Assembly: GCA_030280995.1 (NCBI GenBank)
Contig: JASXTE010000008.1
Location: forward strand, 9,243,712 to 9,307,711
From: Hemileia vastatrix
Taxonomy: Eukaryota; Basidiomycota; Pucciniomycetes; Pucciniales; Zaghouaniaceae
Direction: 5' to 3'
DNA: 64,000 nucleotides
The notes beneath the pieces were generated by a model. It worked only from the letters and a program-made list of their open reading frames with translations, had not been told where the DNA came from and did no database searches. Below, piece by piece: positions 1 to 12,561 of the stretch (positions are counted from its first letter, which is position 1; the number at the start of each line of letters is the position of its first letter). A program made the position numbers and the translations under genes.

Positions 1-197
1 AGTCTAGACAATAAGAGATTATTAGAAAATTAATAATTAAACTACTTACCCAAGAAATGACTTGCCTATTTAGGTGAAAATAATTTGCTAGAACAATATT
101 AATTGCTGTTTTTCACCTTAAATATCAAAAATTTCCTCCAAAAAAACTTACTTTATCATGTGTACATTAGAATTATCAACTAAATATTGAGAAACAA

Positions 198-343
198 GGT
201 TAAGTGAGAAAAAAAAGAGGCAAGGAAGCGAAAAAATTAGAGGTTGGAAAAAAAGAAAGCAATAAGGGGTCAGCAAGAAAGGAAGCAAGAGATTAGGGGT
301 TGGAAAAGGGGCTGTAAAGAGGCAAAAATAATGGATTTTGTCA
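198..343 (+). repeat. Direct repeat copy 1 (purine-rich)
   Basis: About 145 bp of A/G-rich sequence that recurs in the same orientation at 1663-1803. Shared blocks include GAGGCAAGGAAGC, AGGGGTTGGA and AGAGGCAAAAAT. The two copies are diverged with small indels. They could be ends of an old element or simply related purine-rich DNA. Confidence 0.5.
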
Positions 344-1238
344 GCTAGGCTATACCAGGAGCCCAGAAAATGTTATGTCAATTTTCTGGAACCAAAAGAG
401 GGCGTAAAAATATGTTAATTATGTATATAAATTAATATTATATTGCATAATGAGATTATATAAGTATTTTATCAAATATAAGTAAAATAAGTATTATATT
501 AATTTTATTATTATATAAATTATATATACATTTAATATAAGCACAATAAATGTTATATTCTATAAATTATGGCGCATTTTTATGTATTTAATAAATATAA
601 ATTAATAATTAATTAATTATAAACATATATAGTATAATTATAAGTATAAAATTAACTTATAATGTAATTAAATTAATTAATTAAATTTATTTATTAAATA
701 AAACCTTACATATGCTATTAAACAATAATATTGGCGCTTTTTTAATTCCTAATTCTCTCATCAAAGTATTAAACAAGTTAAAACACTTTATTAAATATAT
801 TATTAATGTTTTATTCTAAAAATTAGTAATTTTGCTATAATAAGTATTTGTTTTAAATTAAAATAATTATTACACTAATAAAAGTAATTAAAATAATTGA
901 TTATTCATTTTTTATACTAAATTAATTAGTTACATTATTTTTATGTGTTAAAATAAGTTATTTTTCATGTTTCATTTAAATTGGTTATTACTTAAAAGAT
1001 TATTAGACATGTTTTAAGTTAAATTAATTACTTTTATGTGTCTCAAAATTATTTAATTACTCACTAATTTTATGGTAACTGTTTGGGTTTAAATTGGTCG
1101 ATATTTGGGCTCTAACTCATGTGTCTTAGTTAATTGTGTCATATTTCCCCTTACACTTACTCAAAATCAGTTATTTGTTATTATTTTTTTATTATTCTTT
1201 GTATATACTTTATTATGACACTTCAGAAGGTCACTTGC

Positions 1239-1248
1239 CTATATAAAG
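1239..1248 (+). promoter_or_regulatory. Possible TATA box between the direct repeats
   Basis: CTATATAAAG lies in a locally less AT-rich segment, followed about 50 bp later by a pyrimidine-rich run. This resembles LTR or RNA polymerase II promoters in layout, but there is no linked gene, so it is only a weak call. Confidence 0.25.
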
Positions 1249-1662
1249 GCCTTGGGTAACCCCCTGTAGCCTCACCACTTATTATACACTCAAACTTGAA
1301 GATATCTTTGTAATATAATACATTTATTACTATTTTTATTATCATTACAATTATAATCTAAATATTATATAAATTACTAAAGTTTGCTCTAAGTCTATTA
1401 ATAATAATAATTGTGAACCGCGCACTGATAGTTAACTTAAAAAATTTAAATATTATAAATTGAACCTCACGTTGTGTCACTACTCAAAAAGAATTGTCAT
1501 TGCATTTTCTTTATTTTTTTCTCTCTTATTTTCTTAAACTTTTAAATGTAAATTATTATCAATCTCTATTTTATTACCTTCCCCTAGCCCCCTTTATTTC
1601 CTTCTCCTTCTTCTCATTCTTTTAGATGACCAGCCGACAGATTTTCTGATGATAAACCAGCA

Positions 1663-1803
1663 GGTTAAGCAAGAAAAAAAGAGGCAAGGAAGCAAGCAAT
1701 AAGGAGTCATAACAAAAGGAAGCAAGAAAAAATTTTCCAGAAAGGAAGCGAGAGACTAGGGGTTGGACAAGGGTCTGGAAAGAGGCAAAAATTATGGATT
1801 TTC
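1663..1803 (+). repeat. Direct repeat copy 2 (purine-rich)
   Basis: Second copy of the purine-rich repeat first seen at 198-343, same strand, with several indels. See that entry for the shared blocks. Confidence 0.5.
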
Positions 1804-2975
1804 TAAGGATAAACCAGCTTAATTTAAGGGTGAATTACTCTTTTGAGACTAAAAAAAAGTAAGATACTGCGTGATTTCTGTAAAATAAACAAATATTTTC
1901 TGATTTATTTCTTGTTAATCTTGTTAATAGTGCACTTTTACTTTTGGCTCATTTTATGGAGGCATTAATCTTATTACTTTTATAGTGTTTAGGTTATTAA
2001 AAAATGTTTATTTATTAACTTTCTCCTATTTATTGTTCCTACTAATATAGTTCATAAGGAGTGAGGTTTTTTTTTGCAACTGGCCATGATCATTTGAAAG
2101 TAGTCTTAAATAAGGAAAAACTCCAAACTTCTTTTTTTCTTTGCCTTCCTTCTTTCTATATATTTTAAAATTATACTAATCTAGCTATTTTCTTCAATTA
2201 AATTAGTAAGTAATCAAAACTCTACTAGTTTAACTCATTAATTGAACCCTATTTTTCTCGGCTATCTTTCTCCCCTCATTGTGTCTCAACTTAAACTCCT
2301 CTATAACAATATAAAGCCCACATATAGTCCAGCCATCCATTTCATCTGTATTTTAGAATTACATTAGTTTTGTTTATACAACAATAATACTCAACCCTAC
2401 AATATATAATTTAGCTAATAATTAATTATTAATTATATTAATCATTATTAAGTGTGATGCTATGACTAGTTTAATATATAATCAATATGCTATTATTTTT
2501 TCAATAATTCATGTTAATTTTTTAAATATTTAATGAAATTCAAAATTTGTCCTTTAAACAATAAAAAATATAACTCAATGTAATTGTTTAATTTTCCAAA
2601 AAAAGTATTTTCTCTCTTATCAATATATCATTCATTGGCATCCACCTCATTTGTCTCTTATTGACATATCTCATTATCATAATAAGCAACCAAAATATTT
2701 TTATTTTATGATGAAAGCAATTTGAAAATGAAACTATATTGTCCATCACTAAACTCATCATTTTTTATTCAACTAATCATGTACTTCAAGTTATTTATTC
2801 TCACAGTTTATCATCTTCACCACTTACCCATCAATTCATCATATGGAGAATATTCATAGATGTTTTCAATATCTTCTGTATTCATGAAAGTAGCATCTTT
2901 CATTTTCACATCCTCATATCATGCTTCATTGGCTCCCATGGCAGTTAAGTTTGCTTTCTCTTTTCCCTTTATATT

Positions 2976-4754
2976 TTATTGACTTGTCATGCTATATCTC
3001 AAACTATCCTCAGAATATGAGGTACTTTCCTCACTTCTCACAGAGTAGCTGTGAGGGCTAATACTTTCCCCATAGTTGCTTTCCACCTCACTTTCTGTTT
3101 CACCCCCCTCTTCAAAGTCCTCTTTGTTAACCTCTTCATGTTATAGATTATACCCTTCTGTTGCTTGTATCCAGTATTTCATAGTAAGTTTCTTTTAATT
3201 CAGTTTTTCATCAGGATGTTGAATCTCCTGAATCGATTTTGATGGATCACACAAAAAAGCTACCTTGTTCATATTAGTTAGGTTTGCCTTTTGAGTCAGA
3301 AGCAAGATATTGAACCATTCTGAATCGTAAAAGTCAATCAGAAAATCTTTTGGTGCTTTTTGAAATAATGTTTCTGGTGGATTTTTTACTTGGGCATGTA
3401 CACAACTTTGTTGGATTTTTCAACTTAGACAATTTTCACTTTGCATTTCAGAATCCAAACAACAAAAAAAAACATTGGCAGATTTGGAATGATATGGCAA
3501 GTGTTTCACAACATAAACATTCTTTTTTTTGTAAAGCTTGTCATCACTGTGTGTCTGGGTGCAAGAGATAATTTCTTGGTAATGTCAGGGGAATTTATGG
3601 TTGAAAATGAACTTTAATCAAGCATCACGTAGCTGAATTATTAAAAAGTAAGTAATTTTTTCTCCTAGTAAATTTTATTTTTAAATGAAGATCACTGGCT
3701 CTTTGACAAGCCCTTTGTATGACTTTTTTTTCTTGATCTACTCAAAATTTTCCTTCAGATTTCTTCTCCCTAGTGTAGCGTTGAGCCATTACATAATGGA
3801 TATAATGGTCATAGGCCTGTCAAAAAAGGCCTATGTTGTTGATATATTTTCTATCAACATTCATGAACTTGTAAGTTTCTCCAACTAAAGCTTTTCAAAA
3901 TGTCTGTATATCACTAATTCTACATGCTTCATTGTACAGTGATTCAGGTTTCTCTTCAAAGTCTTGTGCCCAACAACGGATACCAAGCATGGCCAGAGAT
4001 GTGCACATATAAAGTAAAAAAAAACTCAGATGTATAGACAACCCCAGCATCAATCTTATTAAGACCATTTTTCAATTCTTTTAATGTTTCAAATTCTTCC
4101 AATCCAATGGTCTCAGAGCTCTTATTATCTTTCAACATATTTTCAATTTGTTTGACTGAATAAAATCATTGCAAAAACTCTCTTTTTTCATATGCATCTG
4201 TGACTTTTGGAACAGGTTTAGTTTCTAATAGGTTCCATAAAATTCAAACATAAAAATAAAAGGTATCCTTATATTTATGAAGTACAGTTAGTAAGTATAT
4301 GGAAGAAAAACTTTATTAAAATGGTCATTTACTCTTGTCTTTTTAAACCCTTCAGTTACATCACTTGTTATCATTTATAACAGATGCTTTTTTGAAACTG
4401 AAGCTGGTGATTCAGATCTATTTGATTCACATTTATTGATGAAAGAGGGGGTCTTGGTGATTTAGGACTCAGTTTTGGCTTGTGCTTGGGCGTAGTAGCT
4501 TGAGGCAAGGTAGAATAGGAAGTATCTTTTACAATTTTTCTGTATTTTTGACTTACAGACCCTGACTCAGATTTGTTTTCTCTTCTTTTCAATGTTTTTT
4601 TTGTTGATAAAGCTTGGACAACCTCTAGATTTTTAACCTTCTTCATAAGCTGTTCAATAATTTTATCACGTTCAGATAAACCCTTTTCCATATACTGTAA
4701 TTTCAGGTCAATATTTTTTCCAAAAGAGTTACCAGTCCTGTTATAGCCTTCCAT
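2976..4754 (-). pseudogene. Decayed gene of unknown function
   Basis: Read on the minus strand, three blocks have protein-like composition. The first (4754-4371, 127 codons) has a lysine/glutamate-rich probable coiled coil followed by a Ser/Pro/Lys-rich tail. The second (about 4230-3956) contains the segments ETKPVPKVTDAYEKREF and IGLEEFETLKELKNGL. The third (about 3370-2976) contains APKDFLIDFYDSEWFNILL and ends in an acidic Glu/Ser tail before TAA, with only two internal TAA codons in about 130 codons. The blocks are separated by frame changes and stops. I do not recognise the family. It could be a host gene relic or an accessory protein of a lost transposon. Confidence 0.4.
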
Positions 4755-5399
4755 CTTTGTCAGAAATATTTTTTTAGATGTTTAAACTGTTATTTGAAGA
4801 GGATGAAGCACTTTTGTGATGAAATATCGATGAATATAGTATTAATTCAGAGAAGGGCTTTCCTTTAGATCAAGAAAAATTATATAAAAGCCCAATTTTA
4901 TGGCATTGATTAATTGTAGTAGTATAGAAGTCCTTTGATTTGATGTTTCAAATGATAAATTGTCAATTAATCTAGTCCTTATTTACTTTGTTAAGCAGTT
5001 TTGTACTTAGATCTCAGCTGCAGATGTTTTCACTTTCAAATAATCTTTTTTCTCTATTGATTCCCCAGAAAAAAATCAGTTTGTGATCTTATATCTTCAC
5101 ATATAAAATCAATATAGTATTTATTTGAATGACTAGTATTTAATTTACAAGTTCACAAAACCTCTGGCCGATATTACTTTTTTTTATGATTGAATGAAAT
5201 TTATGTAAAGTGGTTCTGGTTATTGAGTAGTATGTGCGACAAGATAAATGTAGAAAGGTATTATGTATTATGGTATAACTTAAAAAAAACAACCTTGGTT
5301 ATCATGAGAAAAACCAAGCTGAAACAGTGGGCCATTTTTAAAAAGAACCTCATGCAGCTTCAGCGCAATGCTGCGGTGGAAGTGACAGCTGCTTGCATG
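4755..5399. other. AT-rich spacer, nothing recognised
   Basis: No reading frame, repeat or structural signal that I could support. It separates the decayed gene from the truncated left side of copia2. Confidence 0.5.
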
Positions 5400-5528
5400 T
5401 GGTGTCATTGGACTGCCTTTAATCATCTATTACATTATCTACAACATACAGCTAAACTATCTCTTCACATCCACCCTGACCGGGATTGCCCTCTTGAAAT
5501 TAAATCATATTTGGATTCTACTTGTAAC
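5400..5528 (+). pseudogene. copia2: left remnant (end of RT / start of RNase H)
   Basis: The plus-strand frame reads HLLHYLQHTAKLSLHIH followed by EIKSYLDSTC. This matches the connection between reverse transcriptase and RNase H of Ty1/copia polyproteins (the 'RYLxxT..L' and 'SDADW' region). It stops at the copia1 LTR, and the reading resumes beyond copia1 at 14793. Everything upstream of about 5400 (gag, integrase, most of RT) is missing, so this is an old 5'-truncated element. Confidence 0.6.
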
Positions 5529-5648
5529 TATGGTAGCAGTGCCAGCGCTTCGTCCAGAGTGAACCAGAGTTAGACACGTCAGCTGCACCACAGATTATAT
5601 ACAACTTATATACTTAATAATCACTAAGCTATCATACTAAACATAACA
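5529..5648 (-). repeat. copia1 3' LTR
   Basis: A 120-bp direct repeat of 10543-10659(+14788-14792). Read on the minus strand it starts TGTTATG and ends CTACCATA. It is preceded, on the minus strand, by the purine tract GAGGGGGG, the expected polypurine tract for plus-strand DNA priming. Confidence 0.8.
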
Positions 5649-5859
5649 CCCCCCTCTTAGTGATTTCCCTATAAACATCTCCAGCTAAGACAAGTAGAGA
5701 AAAAAGAAACAAATAAAAGAAAAGCAAATAAAGAAACCATAGAAACTAGAAAACCCCTAATAAATATCTCTTTTCCTTCCAATTATTAGGTCCCAAATTC
5801 TTTGTCAACAAAGCTGCCACCTGATCTTTAGTTGAGACCCATTTAATGTCAATTTCACA

Positions 5860-7030
5860 TCAGTGAACTTGGTCATTCACAAAATAGAAATCTCTGTCAA
5901 AATGACAACAACACTCTTCAGAATGTTTATAAGTAGCTTCTACAATTTCGACTTTGTTATTGCAATAAAGAGTGGTTGGTCCATGGCACAAATCTACTTC
6001 ATGTAGAAGGTTACGCATCCAAAGAGCTTTAAGTCTTGACTTTGACATTTCCATTGATTCTGAGTGAAGTGAAGCTGTGGCCACCCTTGATTGATGCTTT
6101 GATTTCCATAAGATAAAACAGTTGTTGACTTGAAGAACATGACTACCTGTAGCCCTAGCAAATTCATCACCCCAACTAGCATCGCAATAAACATTCATAG
6201 ATGGATTGGGATTGATTGTAGGGAAAAGATGAAATTTCATGTCTTTGGTAAATGTTAGATATCTCAGCAAATGATTAAGCGCATCTCATTCAGCTTTACC
6301 TTGTCTTGATGTGTAATGTGCCAGGAAGTTGACAGCATTTGCCAAATCAGGCCTTGATCCAGCTACAAGATATGATAAAGAACCAATAATAGACAGAAAT
6401 TTGAGAGGTTCCAGTGGGGGATGAGATTTTTCCTTTAAAGACACCAAAGAAAGACCCATTGGTAAAGGAGAGTGAGAATTAAGACCAGTTGTATTGTTTT
6501 CATGTAAAATTTTGTTTAAAAGAGCTGGTTGATGAATAGTAAAGCCTTTGTGACATCATGAAACTGCTAGATCAACAATAGAAGAGATACCATCAGACCA
6601 TTTTACTTTCAAAATACTCCCTCAAAACCTCATCACTACTCCCTACCACCACAAAATCATCTACATGAATCCACAACACTCCCTTGGAGTCCTCTTTTTC
6701 TAGCACATATACACTTTCATCCTGATTGCTTGATCTTTAACCCAAATTTGCCAGAAATTTGCTGAGATGTTTCCACCAACACATGGCTGCTTGCTTAGTA
6801 CCATATAGAGCCTTCCTAAGTCTGCAGACACGAGTTGGATTAACAGACTCAAAACCTTCTGGTTGCTTGACATAAATTTCTTCTTCAAGATCACTATGGA
6901 GATAGGCTGCAGTGACATCAAAAGTTTTGATCAGCCAGTTGTAGTTAGCAGCTAGAGTGAGAATAAGACACAGAGATGAAAAAGTGTCATTAAAATAAAT
7001 ACCTTCAATTTGTTTGGAACCCTGAGCCAC
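5860..7030 (-). pseudogene. copia1 reverse transcriptase and RNase H (broken)
   Basis: The upstream part (7030-6737) reads FDVTAAYLHSDLEEEIYV and ALYGTKQA, the copia RT block with the first catalytic Asp. Around 6640-6675 HVDDFVVV stands at the YVDD active-site position. The downstream part (6270-5860) reads YCDASWGDEFARATGSH and LYCNNKVEIVEA, corresponding to RNase H blocks. The frames are separated by stops and shifts, so no functional enzyme is expected. Confidence 0.8.
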
Positions 7031-7033
7031 ATA

Positions 7034-8388
7034 TCATGCCTTGTGTTTGATGATTTTTCCAAATTCATCCCTTTTCAGAGCAAAAACCCATTGAGCACCT
7101 GTGACAGTTTTTCCAGGAGGAAGAGGGACAATATCCCAAACCTTCATATTAGACATGTTTTCTAATTCTTGAAGACAAGCTGACTTCCATTCAACTGCAT
7201 CTGGAAGCTTCATTGCTTGATTGAAATTTTGAGGTAGGCAGTCAGAAAGTTCATAAGCATTATTGTTGATGAAATCAACCATAACATCTTGAGCACCAAT
7301 ATTTTCTTCTGCTGTGAAATCACCAAATTTCAGTTGATTCAGAATAAATGCTAGATCACCTTTAGAATGTGATGTGGCTGGATGTGAAACTGTGAGTGTC
7401 TTGGTATTGTCCTTGTCTCCTTCAGGGATGAAATTCGCAATTGCAGACTGAACAAAAGAATTAGACTCTGGATGCCAAAAAATCCAACCTTTACCACCAT
7501 CAATGAGACCAACAACCTTGAAATGCATAGCCCAGACCTCCATTCTTGTTCTTTTTTCAGTTGGAATGTGCAAATATGCCCACTGACCAAAATTTTTGAT
7601 AGGTGAAAAGTCCGCTTTTTTGTTGAAAATGACTTGGTATGGGGTACTGTCAGTAACTTTCACATTGGGTAATTTATTGTGAATGAAAGAGGCCCAACAG
7701 TAAGCAAAAGTCCAGAAAGTGGGTGGCAGATTTGATGCAAGAAGGATTGTCCTGGAAATTTCACCAATAGTTTCATTGAAACTTTCAGCCATTCCATTCT
7801 CCTCATGGTGATAAGGCATAGCTTGTTCATGGAGGATACCGTGTTGGGAAAGTTATTCAGAGAAAATTTTTTGTTCATGTATTCTTTGCCATTTTTAGTT
7901 CTGGGGATTTTTAGACACCGATAAGTGGTGTTTTCTAAAAAATTTTTAATGTTAATAAAAGCATCAAAAACATCCAAATTTTTTTTTAGTATAAAAACCT
8001 CCCCATAAGTTGAAAAGGATTCTCTGAAAGTAGTCACATAGAACTCACCCTTGTCTGTGACATCAACCATGGGCCCTACTAAATTAGAAACGTCAAGATC
8101 CATGAGCTCATGGGTACAATTGGATGCTTTGCATGTATTTCTCCTCTTGCTTTTTGACACAGCACAAATATTACAGTGTAATCTGCATGATGGAACATAA
8201 GATTGTGCATTGTCGCAAAGACCTTTTTTGGAAAGCCTTCTCAAAACCCTGGTGCTTGTGTGTCCTAGATGGGGATTCCAATCCATAATAGAGTCAGGAA
8301 TTGTGGCTGAATAAGGAATTTTTGAAGGGGGTGAGGGAACAAAAGGGGAAGAAAGGGTAGCAGAGGATAAAGAGTTAAAATAATTCAT
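7034..8388 (-). pseudogene. copia1 integrase (broken)
   Basis: Two overlapping minus-strand frames together cover the integrase. The first (8388-7660) contains PHLGHTS and CRLHCNICAVSK, the HHCC zinc-binding module, then LMDLDVSNLVGPM with the first catalytic Asp. The place of the second Asp reads RTKNGKEY, so Asp is replaced by Lys. The second frame (7819-7034) contains ENGMAESFNETI with the catalytic Glu and continues into the copia linker to about IPLPPGKTV-like RT entry sequence. Frame change and the lost Asp mark it as dead. Confidence 0.8.
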
Positions 8389-8856
8389 TTCAAAAACATT
8401 GGTTTCTAGGTCACAAGGATAAACTATATCAACTGTCCATTTTTGTCCAGAAGAAAATTTTGGAGCCAGAAATAATATTTTTTGTTTTTTGAAATAATAT
8501 AATCATGATTTTGATTAAAAGAAAGAGAAATGCCATTGTCTTACAGATCAAAAGGAGAAATAAGAGTAGATTTTTCCCTATCACAATAGAAAACACCTCT
8601 GATTGTAACTAATTCTCCATCACACCCTTTATGAGCATGTTTCCATGACCAGTAATGAAAGCAGCACTAGATTCAATTGCTTTTTTGACAGGAATAGGAG
8701 TATCCAAACTTTTGAAGTCAGAGAGAAGTCGTACATCACCAGTGAAATGATGTGTGGCACCAGAATCAAAAACCCCTCAACAATATTTACTGTCTTTCTC
8801 TTCAGTCCAGCTATTAGTACCAAAATCCATCTCTTTCAAAGCAGTAGTGAGAAAAT

Positions 8857-9997
8857 CTAGCGCTTTGCAGCTGATTTTTTTAAGTGGGGTTTTGATGAAC
8901 TTTGAGCTGGCTGTTTTCCTTTCCTATTTTTCAGTGCCTTTTGGAAAAGATTCATAGAGTCCTTGTTGTCATGAGCAAAAGCTTCATGTTGTCCCCAAGC
9001 TGCTACATTAAAACTTTTACTGTTGGGATCATATGGACAAGTGTTTTGGAAGTGCTTGTAGGATTTGCAGTAAAAACAGGAGTAGTCAGGTTTCTTGTTT
9101 CCAGAGCAGTAATTGTCCATTTGGACTTTTTTGAAAGCCAAGGATGAAATAGAATCAGGTTCAGTTTCTAATTAAAAAGCTGTGGAAAGGTTGGGATCAT
9201 TTGAAGAAGAAGATTGGGATGAGTTGATAAATGGATTTTGAAGAAAATTCATCATTTCATCAAAAGAGGGTTGAGAGATGTCTTTTCGCAATTCAAAATG
9301 ACGATTTGCTTCAGTGGCAAGATGATTATGATGATGGTAATAAGAGTTTAGTGAAAACTTCCACTATTTCATTGAAACCAAAAATAAAACCTGATTGCTG
9401 AACCGCCTCCAAAATTGATTTAAACTTTTCTCCATGCTCCATAATATTTGTGAAAGGTGAGGTTTTAATGTTTAAAAGATCATTAAAAAGAGCCATGCAA
9501 GCAGTTTGAGAAGCTTTGTCAAATTTGGAACTGAGAATCAAAAATTCTTTATAGCTTGTAGTTCCAATGCTGATGAGAGCTTGAATTTTTCCATCAATGG
9601 TGTTATAGATAGCATGCCAGCTCATCTCATCCTTAAATTTTGTTACATCATCTTTAATAGCAGTAGCATTAGATATATATGTAGTTGAATGTACATGAAA
9701 TGTTAAAAAAATATGTATATTCTTCACCCAAGTTTGCCAGTTAGATCCATCAGATTTTAATTTAGACATTTTGTTAGTTCTCTTTATAACCTCATCAATA
9801 ACATCAGCACAATCTTTTCCTTTGAAAGTAGCAAAAATAGGTTTTTCATTATCAGAAATAAAAGAATCGCTACTGAGAGAAGCAGAGCCAGTCCTCTGTA
9901 CACAACTGGTTCCCACAAGACACAATGACAAGGCATGCAAATGACAGTGTCTTGGTCGTCGCGACTGCGAACTGTCTTCAGTACGCAACAACATCAA
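8857..9997 (-). pseudogene. copia1 gag with CCHC zinc knuckle (broken)
   Basis: The 223-codon frame 9997-9326 has a copia-type capsid region (SKLKSDGSNWQTWVKNI near its middle). The following frame 9141-8857 carries CFYCKSYKHFQNTC, a CX2CX4HX4C nucleocapsid knuckle. Stops separate the two. Between them and the integrase (8389-8856) lies the protease region, heavily eroded. Confidence 0.75.
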
Positions 9998-10542
9998 TGG
10001 AGTGTCACTGCACTTGTGCCTAGAGTGGGAATGGGGAGGTGGGACTTCAAAGATTAATCCGCAGCTTTTGCGTGGTGGTATAGAGCCAGGTATGGATGTG
10101 TGACTGGGTTGAAGGTGAGGTGGAGAGTCGCATGAAGAAGTCGCGTGACTAAGTGTATGTGGTTGAGGGTTGGTTTGATTTGTGAGAGGAGTAATGGGTG
10201 GGGTAGGAGTCGGTTGACAAGCAGTGCTCGCGCTGCTGCTAGAAGAGGTTGGGGAGGAGGGTGTACCCGAGAAAGAACGCGAGTGTTGCCTTGTGCAGGT
10301 GGTGAGAGTTGGTGGTGGTTTTAAGGCTTGTAATTTACGGCTAAGTGAGGGAGGGCATGATTGAAAGGGATTAGGTTAAATCGGCATGAATTAGATGTCC
10401 GACAAAAACAAAAAGGTGGAGTAAAACTCGACACCAGGCAGGAGACACGTTTAATGTGAGGCAAGCACGGGGCACACAATTTTTTCTGGGAAATACAAAA
10501 TCTTATTACTGCTTGTAAAAAAATTAGGGACAGCCCACACCC
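9998..10542 (-). other. copia1 5' leader
   Basis: Lies between the gag start and the 5' LTR of copia1. It is locally GC-richer and lacks a convincing gene. Next to the LTR the minus strand reads GGGTGTGGGCTGTCCC, which only loosely resembles the half-tRNA-iMet primer site seen in copia4; I do not call a primer site. Confidence 0.45.
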
Positions 10543-10659
10543 TATGGTAGCAGTGTCAGCGCTTCGTCCGGAATTAACCGGAGTTAGACGTGTCAGCTGC
10601 ACCACAGATTATATACAACTTATGTACTTTATAATCACTAAGCTATCATACTACACATA
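10543..10659 (-). repeat. copia1 5' LTR (interrupted by Tc1-A)
   Basis: Direct repeat of 5529-5648. The last bases of the LTR appear on the far side of the Tc1-like element: 14788-14792 reads TAACA, of which TA is the duplicated target dinucleotide. Joined, the LTR end is identical in layout to the other LTR. Confidence 0.75.
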
Positions 10660-11234
10660 CAGCTACATCAAAAAAGGTTGGTGCAGAAATCAAAAATTCA
10701 CCCCAACTTACCCAGCATTTTTTTAGTTTTTTTCGTTCCAACTGCTTGTCATTTGTCTGTCGCCAGCTTGTTGCAAGTGTCACTAGATGAGGATCTAGTT
10801 GACACTTTTTTTGCTCACGTATATTCTATTACTTGATCGATCAGCCCCTGAGCTGGGTCGGTGGGGTAGGGGGGGGCTCTCAGGAAATTGCCCCGCCCAT
10901 ATTTACATCCATTTTGTCTTCCCCCCTCTCTCCTCAAAAGTAAGTCTTCTCCCGGTTTTAGTTTTTATATTTCATTAATTTTTTCTTTTCTTTTTTCTTT
11001 ATTTATTTTCTATTCTCTTTATTTTATTTATGGTTTTTTTTTCTCAATTGCTATATTAAAGTAATGTAAGTCGTTTTTATTTCTCTTTTTATTTTATTTT
11101 TTTATTTTGATTCATTTTTTATTTCTTTCTCCTCAGATGCCTAATCTCGATCTGATTCTCAATCCGCCCCTTTCTCCACCACCTTTCTACAATGACAACA
11201 ACAGATATGATGAATTCATTATTAGTCAGATCCC
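10660..11234 (+). repeat. Tc1-A left terminal inverted repeat
   Basis: Inverted match of 14194-14787, with some SNPs and one 19-bp deletion near 10895. It includes a probable 5' intron donor (AAAAGTAAGT near 10937) and the first coding exon start of the passenger gene, so the repeat duplicates part of that gene. Confidence 0.85.
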
Positions 11235-12450
11235 TCAATCCTCAATTGCAATAAATCTTGAGTTTGTCTTTTTTTTACCCAAAAAAGAAAATAAAAATGA
11301 TAAAAAAAAGAAGAATAAAGAGAAGGAAAACATGCGGAAGAGGAAGAAAAATTACGAGGTATCTATCAAAGTCAGTAGGGTTGTGTCTCAGCCAGATAAG
11401 CTACGATTTTCTTGGGATCCTTCAAATCATAATCTAGAAGACTTCAAGAGGCAGGCTGTCAAAGTAATATTTGAATGTGAACCAGAAAAAATGGGAATTT
11501 ATGTCGAGAAGGAAGTTAAAAAAGGTACTGTTTTGTGGTATGCTATTATACCACATGTCTCAGGTTTTTCGGCAAATCAAAAGAAGATGCTCGATTCAAA
11601 TGATGTTTTTGTCCAATTTTTGGAATTGGCTGAAGTGAAAATTCATTATCGCAAAATTTATTTACGCATGGAGCAAATTGACCCCCGACCAGCTCAGCAG
11701 GTGAGTATTTTTTTCTCTCTTTATTTTATTAATATCTTATTTTGCTTTTCTGCAGAGAGAGTCTGCCTACCAGGACCTTGAAAACTCTTAATCTGAAGAG
11801 GAAGTAGAAGCTGATCCAGCTGAGTGTTTTCATGGACAAGCTTCCCACATAGAGAAGGTCCGTCTGCTGCTTGATTGTCACTATCCGCGTCCAGAAATCA
11901 CACATCAGCAAGAAGCCCACTGTTGCATCAATCCAGCGAATCCTCAAGAGTATTTTGAGCTAACCTTTTCAATGGCACAAAATTGGGCACGTGCAATGGT
12001 CTGTTTTTTTTTGCTTCTCAAAATGCTTAATCTATTAATCTTTTTCCTTTTCTTTTTCAGGTTACAAATCCTAAAGAGGTGACATACCTTGTGCCGCCAA
12101 AGACACCCCTTTTTCAGTGGCATCCAATAAAATCTCGTGCCCAAGTCAATACTTCTGAAGCAGCAGCCTCCACTCTTCCACCTTCAATCAGATCCTCATT
12201 TGAATATGATGCCTTTGAAGATGAATCAACCTTGGAGGAGTTTCTACGTCATGCATGAGTCAAAGTATCAGATTCTGATTTGCAGGAAGGGTTTTCTGAA
12301 CTTTAAATTACTCACTGGTCTTTATTTCAAGACTTCACTTCAGAACGTCTTATGCAGGTAGGTATTCCTGAAGCATATGCTTTGGCATGTGTCAGGGCAG
12401 TCAAAACTTATCCTTTATATTTGCGAAGGAAGCGGAATAAGACATCTTAA
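11137..12450 (+). pseudogene. Tc1-A passenger gene, spliced, C-terminal SAM-like segment, three in-frame stops
   Basis: The start at 11137 follows a good acceptor (CTCCTCAG), with a possible 5'UTR intron from about 10938. Exon 11137-11700 ends at CAG|GTGAGT; exon 11756-11998; intron 11999-12060 ending TTTTTCAG; exon 12061-12450. All three exons stay in one frame (398 codons) apart from TAA at 11789, TGA at 12256 and TAA at 12304. The N-terminus is Pro-rich, followed by a Lys/Glu-rich segment. The C-terminus (ITHWSLFQDFTSERLMQ, then GIPEAYALACVRAVK) is reminiscent of a SAM-type helical domain; this is a weak analogy. Product function unknown. The identical stops in the second copy mean decay preceded duplication, or that the stop-bearing parts are not coding. 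Confidence 0.55.
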
Positions 12451-12561
12451 TGGAGGGGGGACTTAAAGGGTTTATAATGTGTAACTTCTACTGAATAGCA
12501 TTTAAAGATGTTATAAAATCAAATATCTATATTTCCATAAACACGAGTGAAATATAATTTA

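Larger units (their letters stand above)
1..2975. other. AT-rich non-coding stretch
   Basis: No reading frame here has protein-like composition; the short open frames are low-complexity. The stretch is extremely AT-rich (especially 420-1080) and contains one pair of diverged direct repeats (198-343 and 1663-1803) around a TATA-like box. It may be remains of a non-autonomous retroelement, but no coding domain or clear terminal repeat was found. Confidence 0.6.

Noticed and set aside
10501..10542. Primer-binding site of copia1
   Set aside because: The sequence next to the LTR resembles the half-tRNA-iMet site only loosely, so no call was made.
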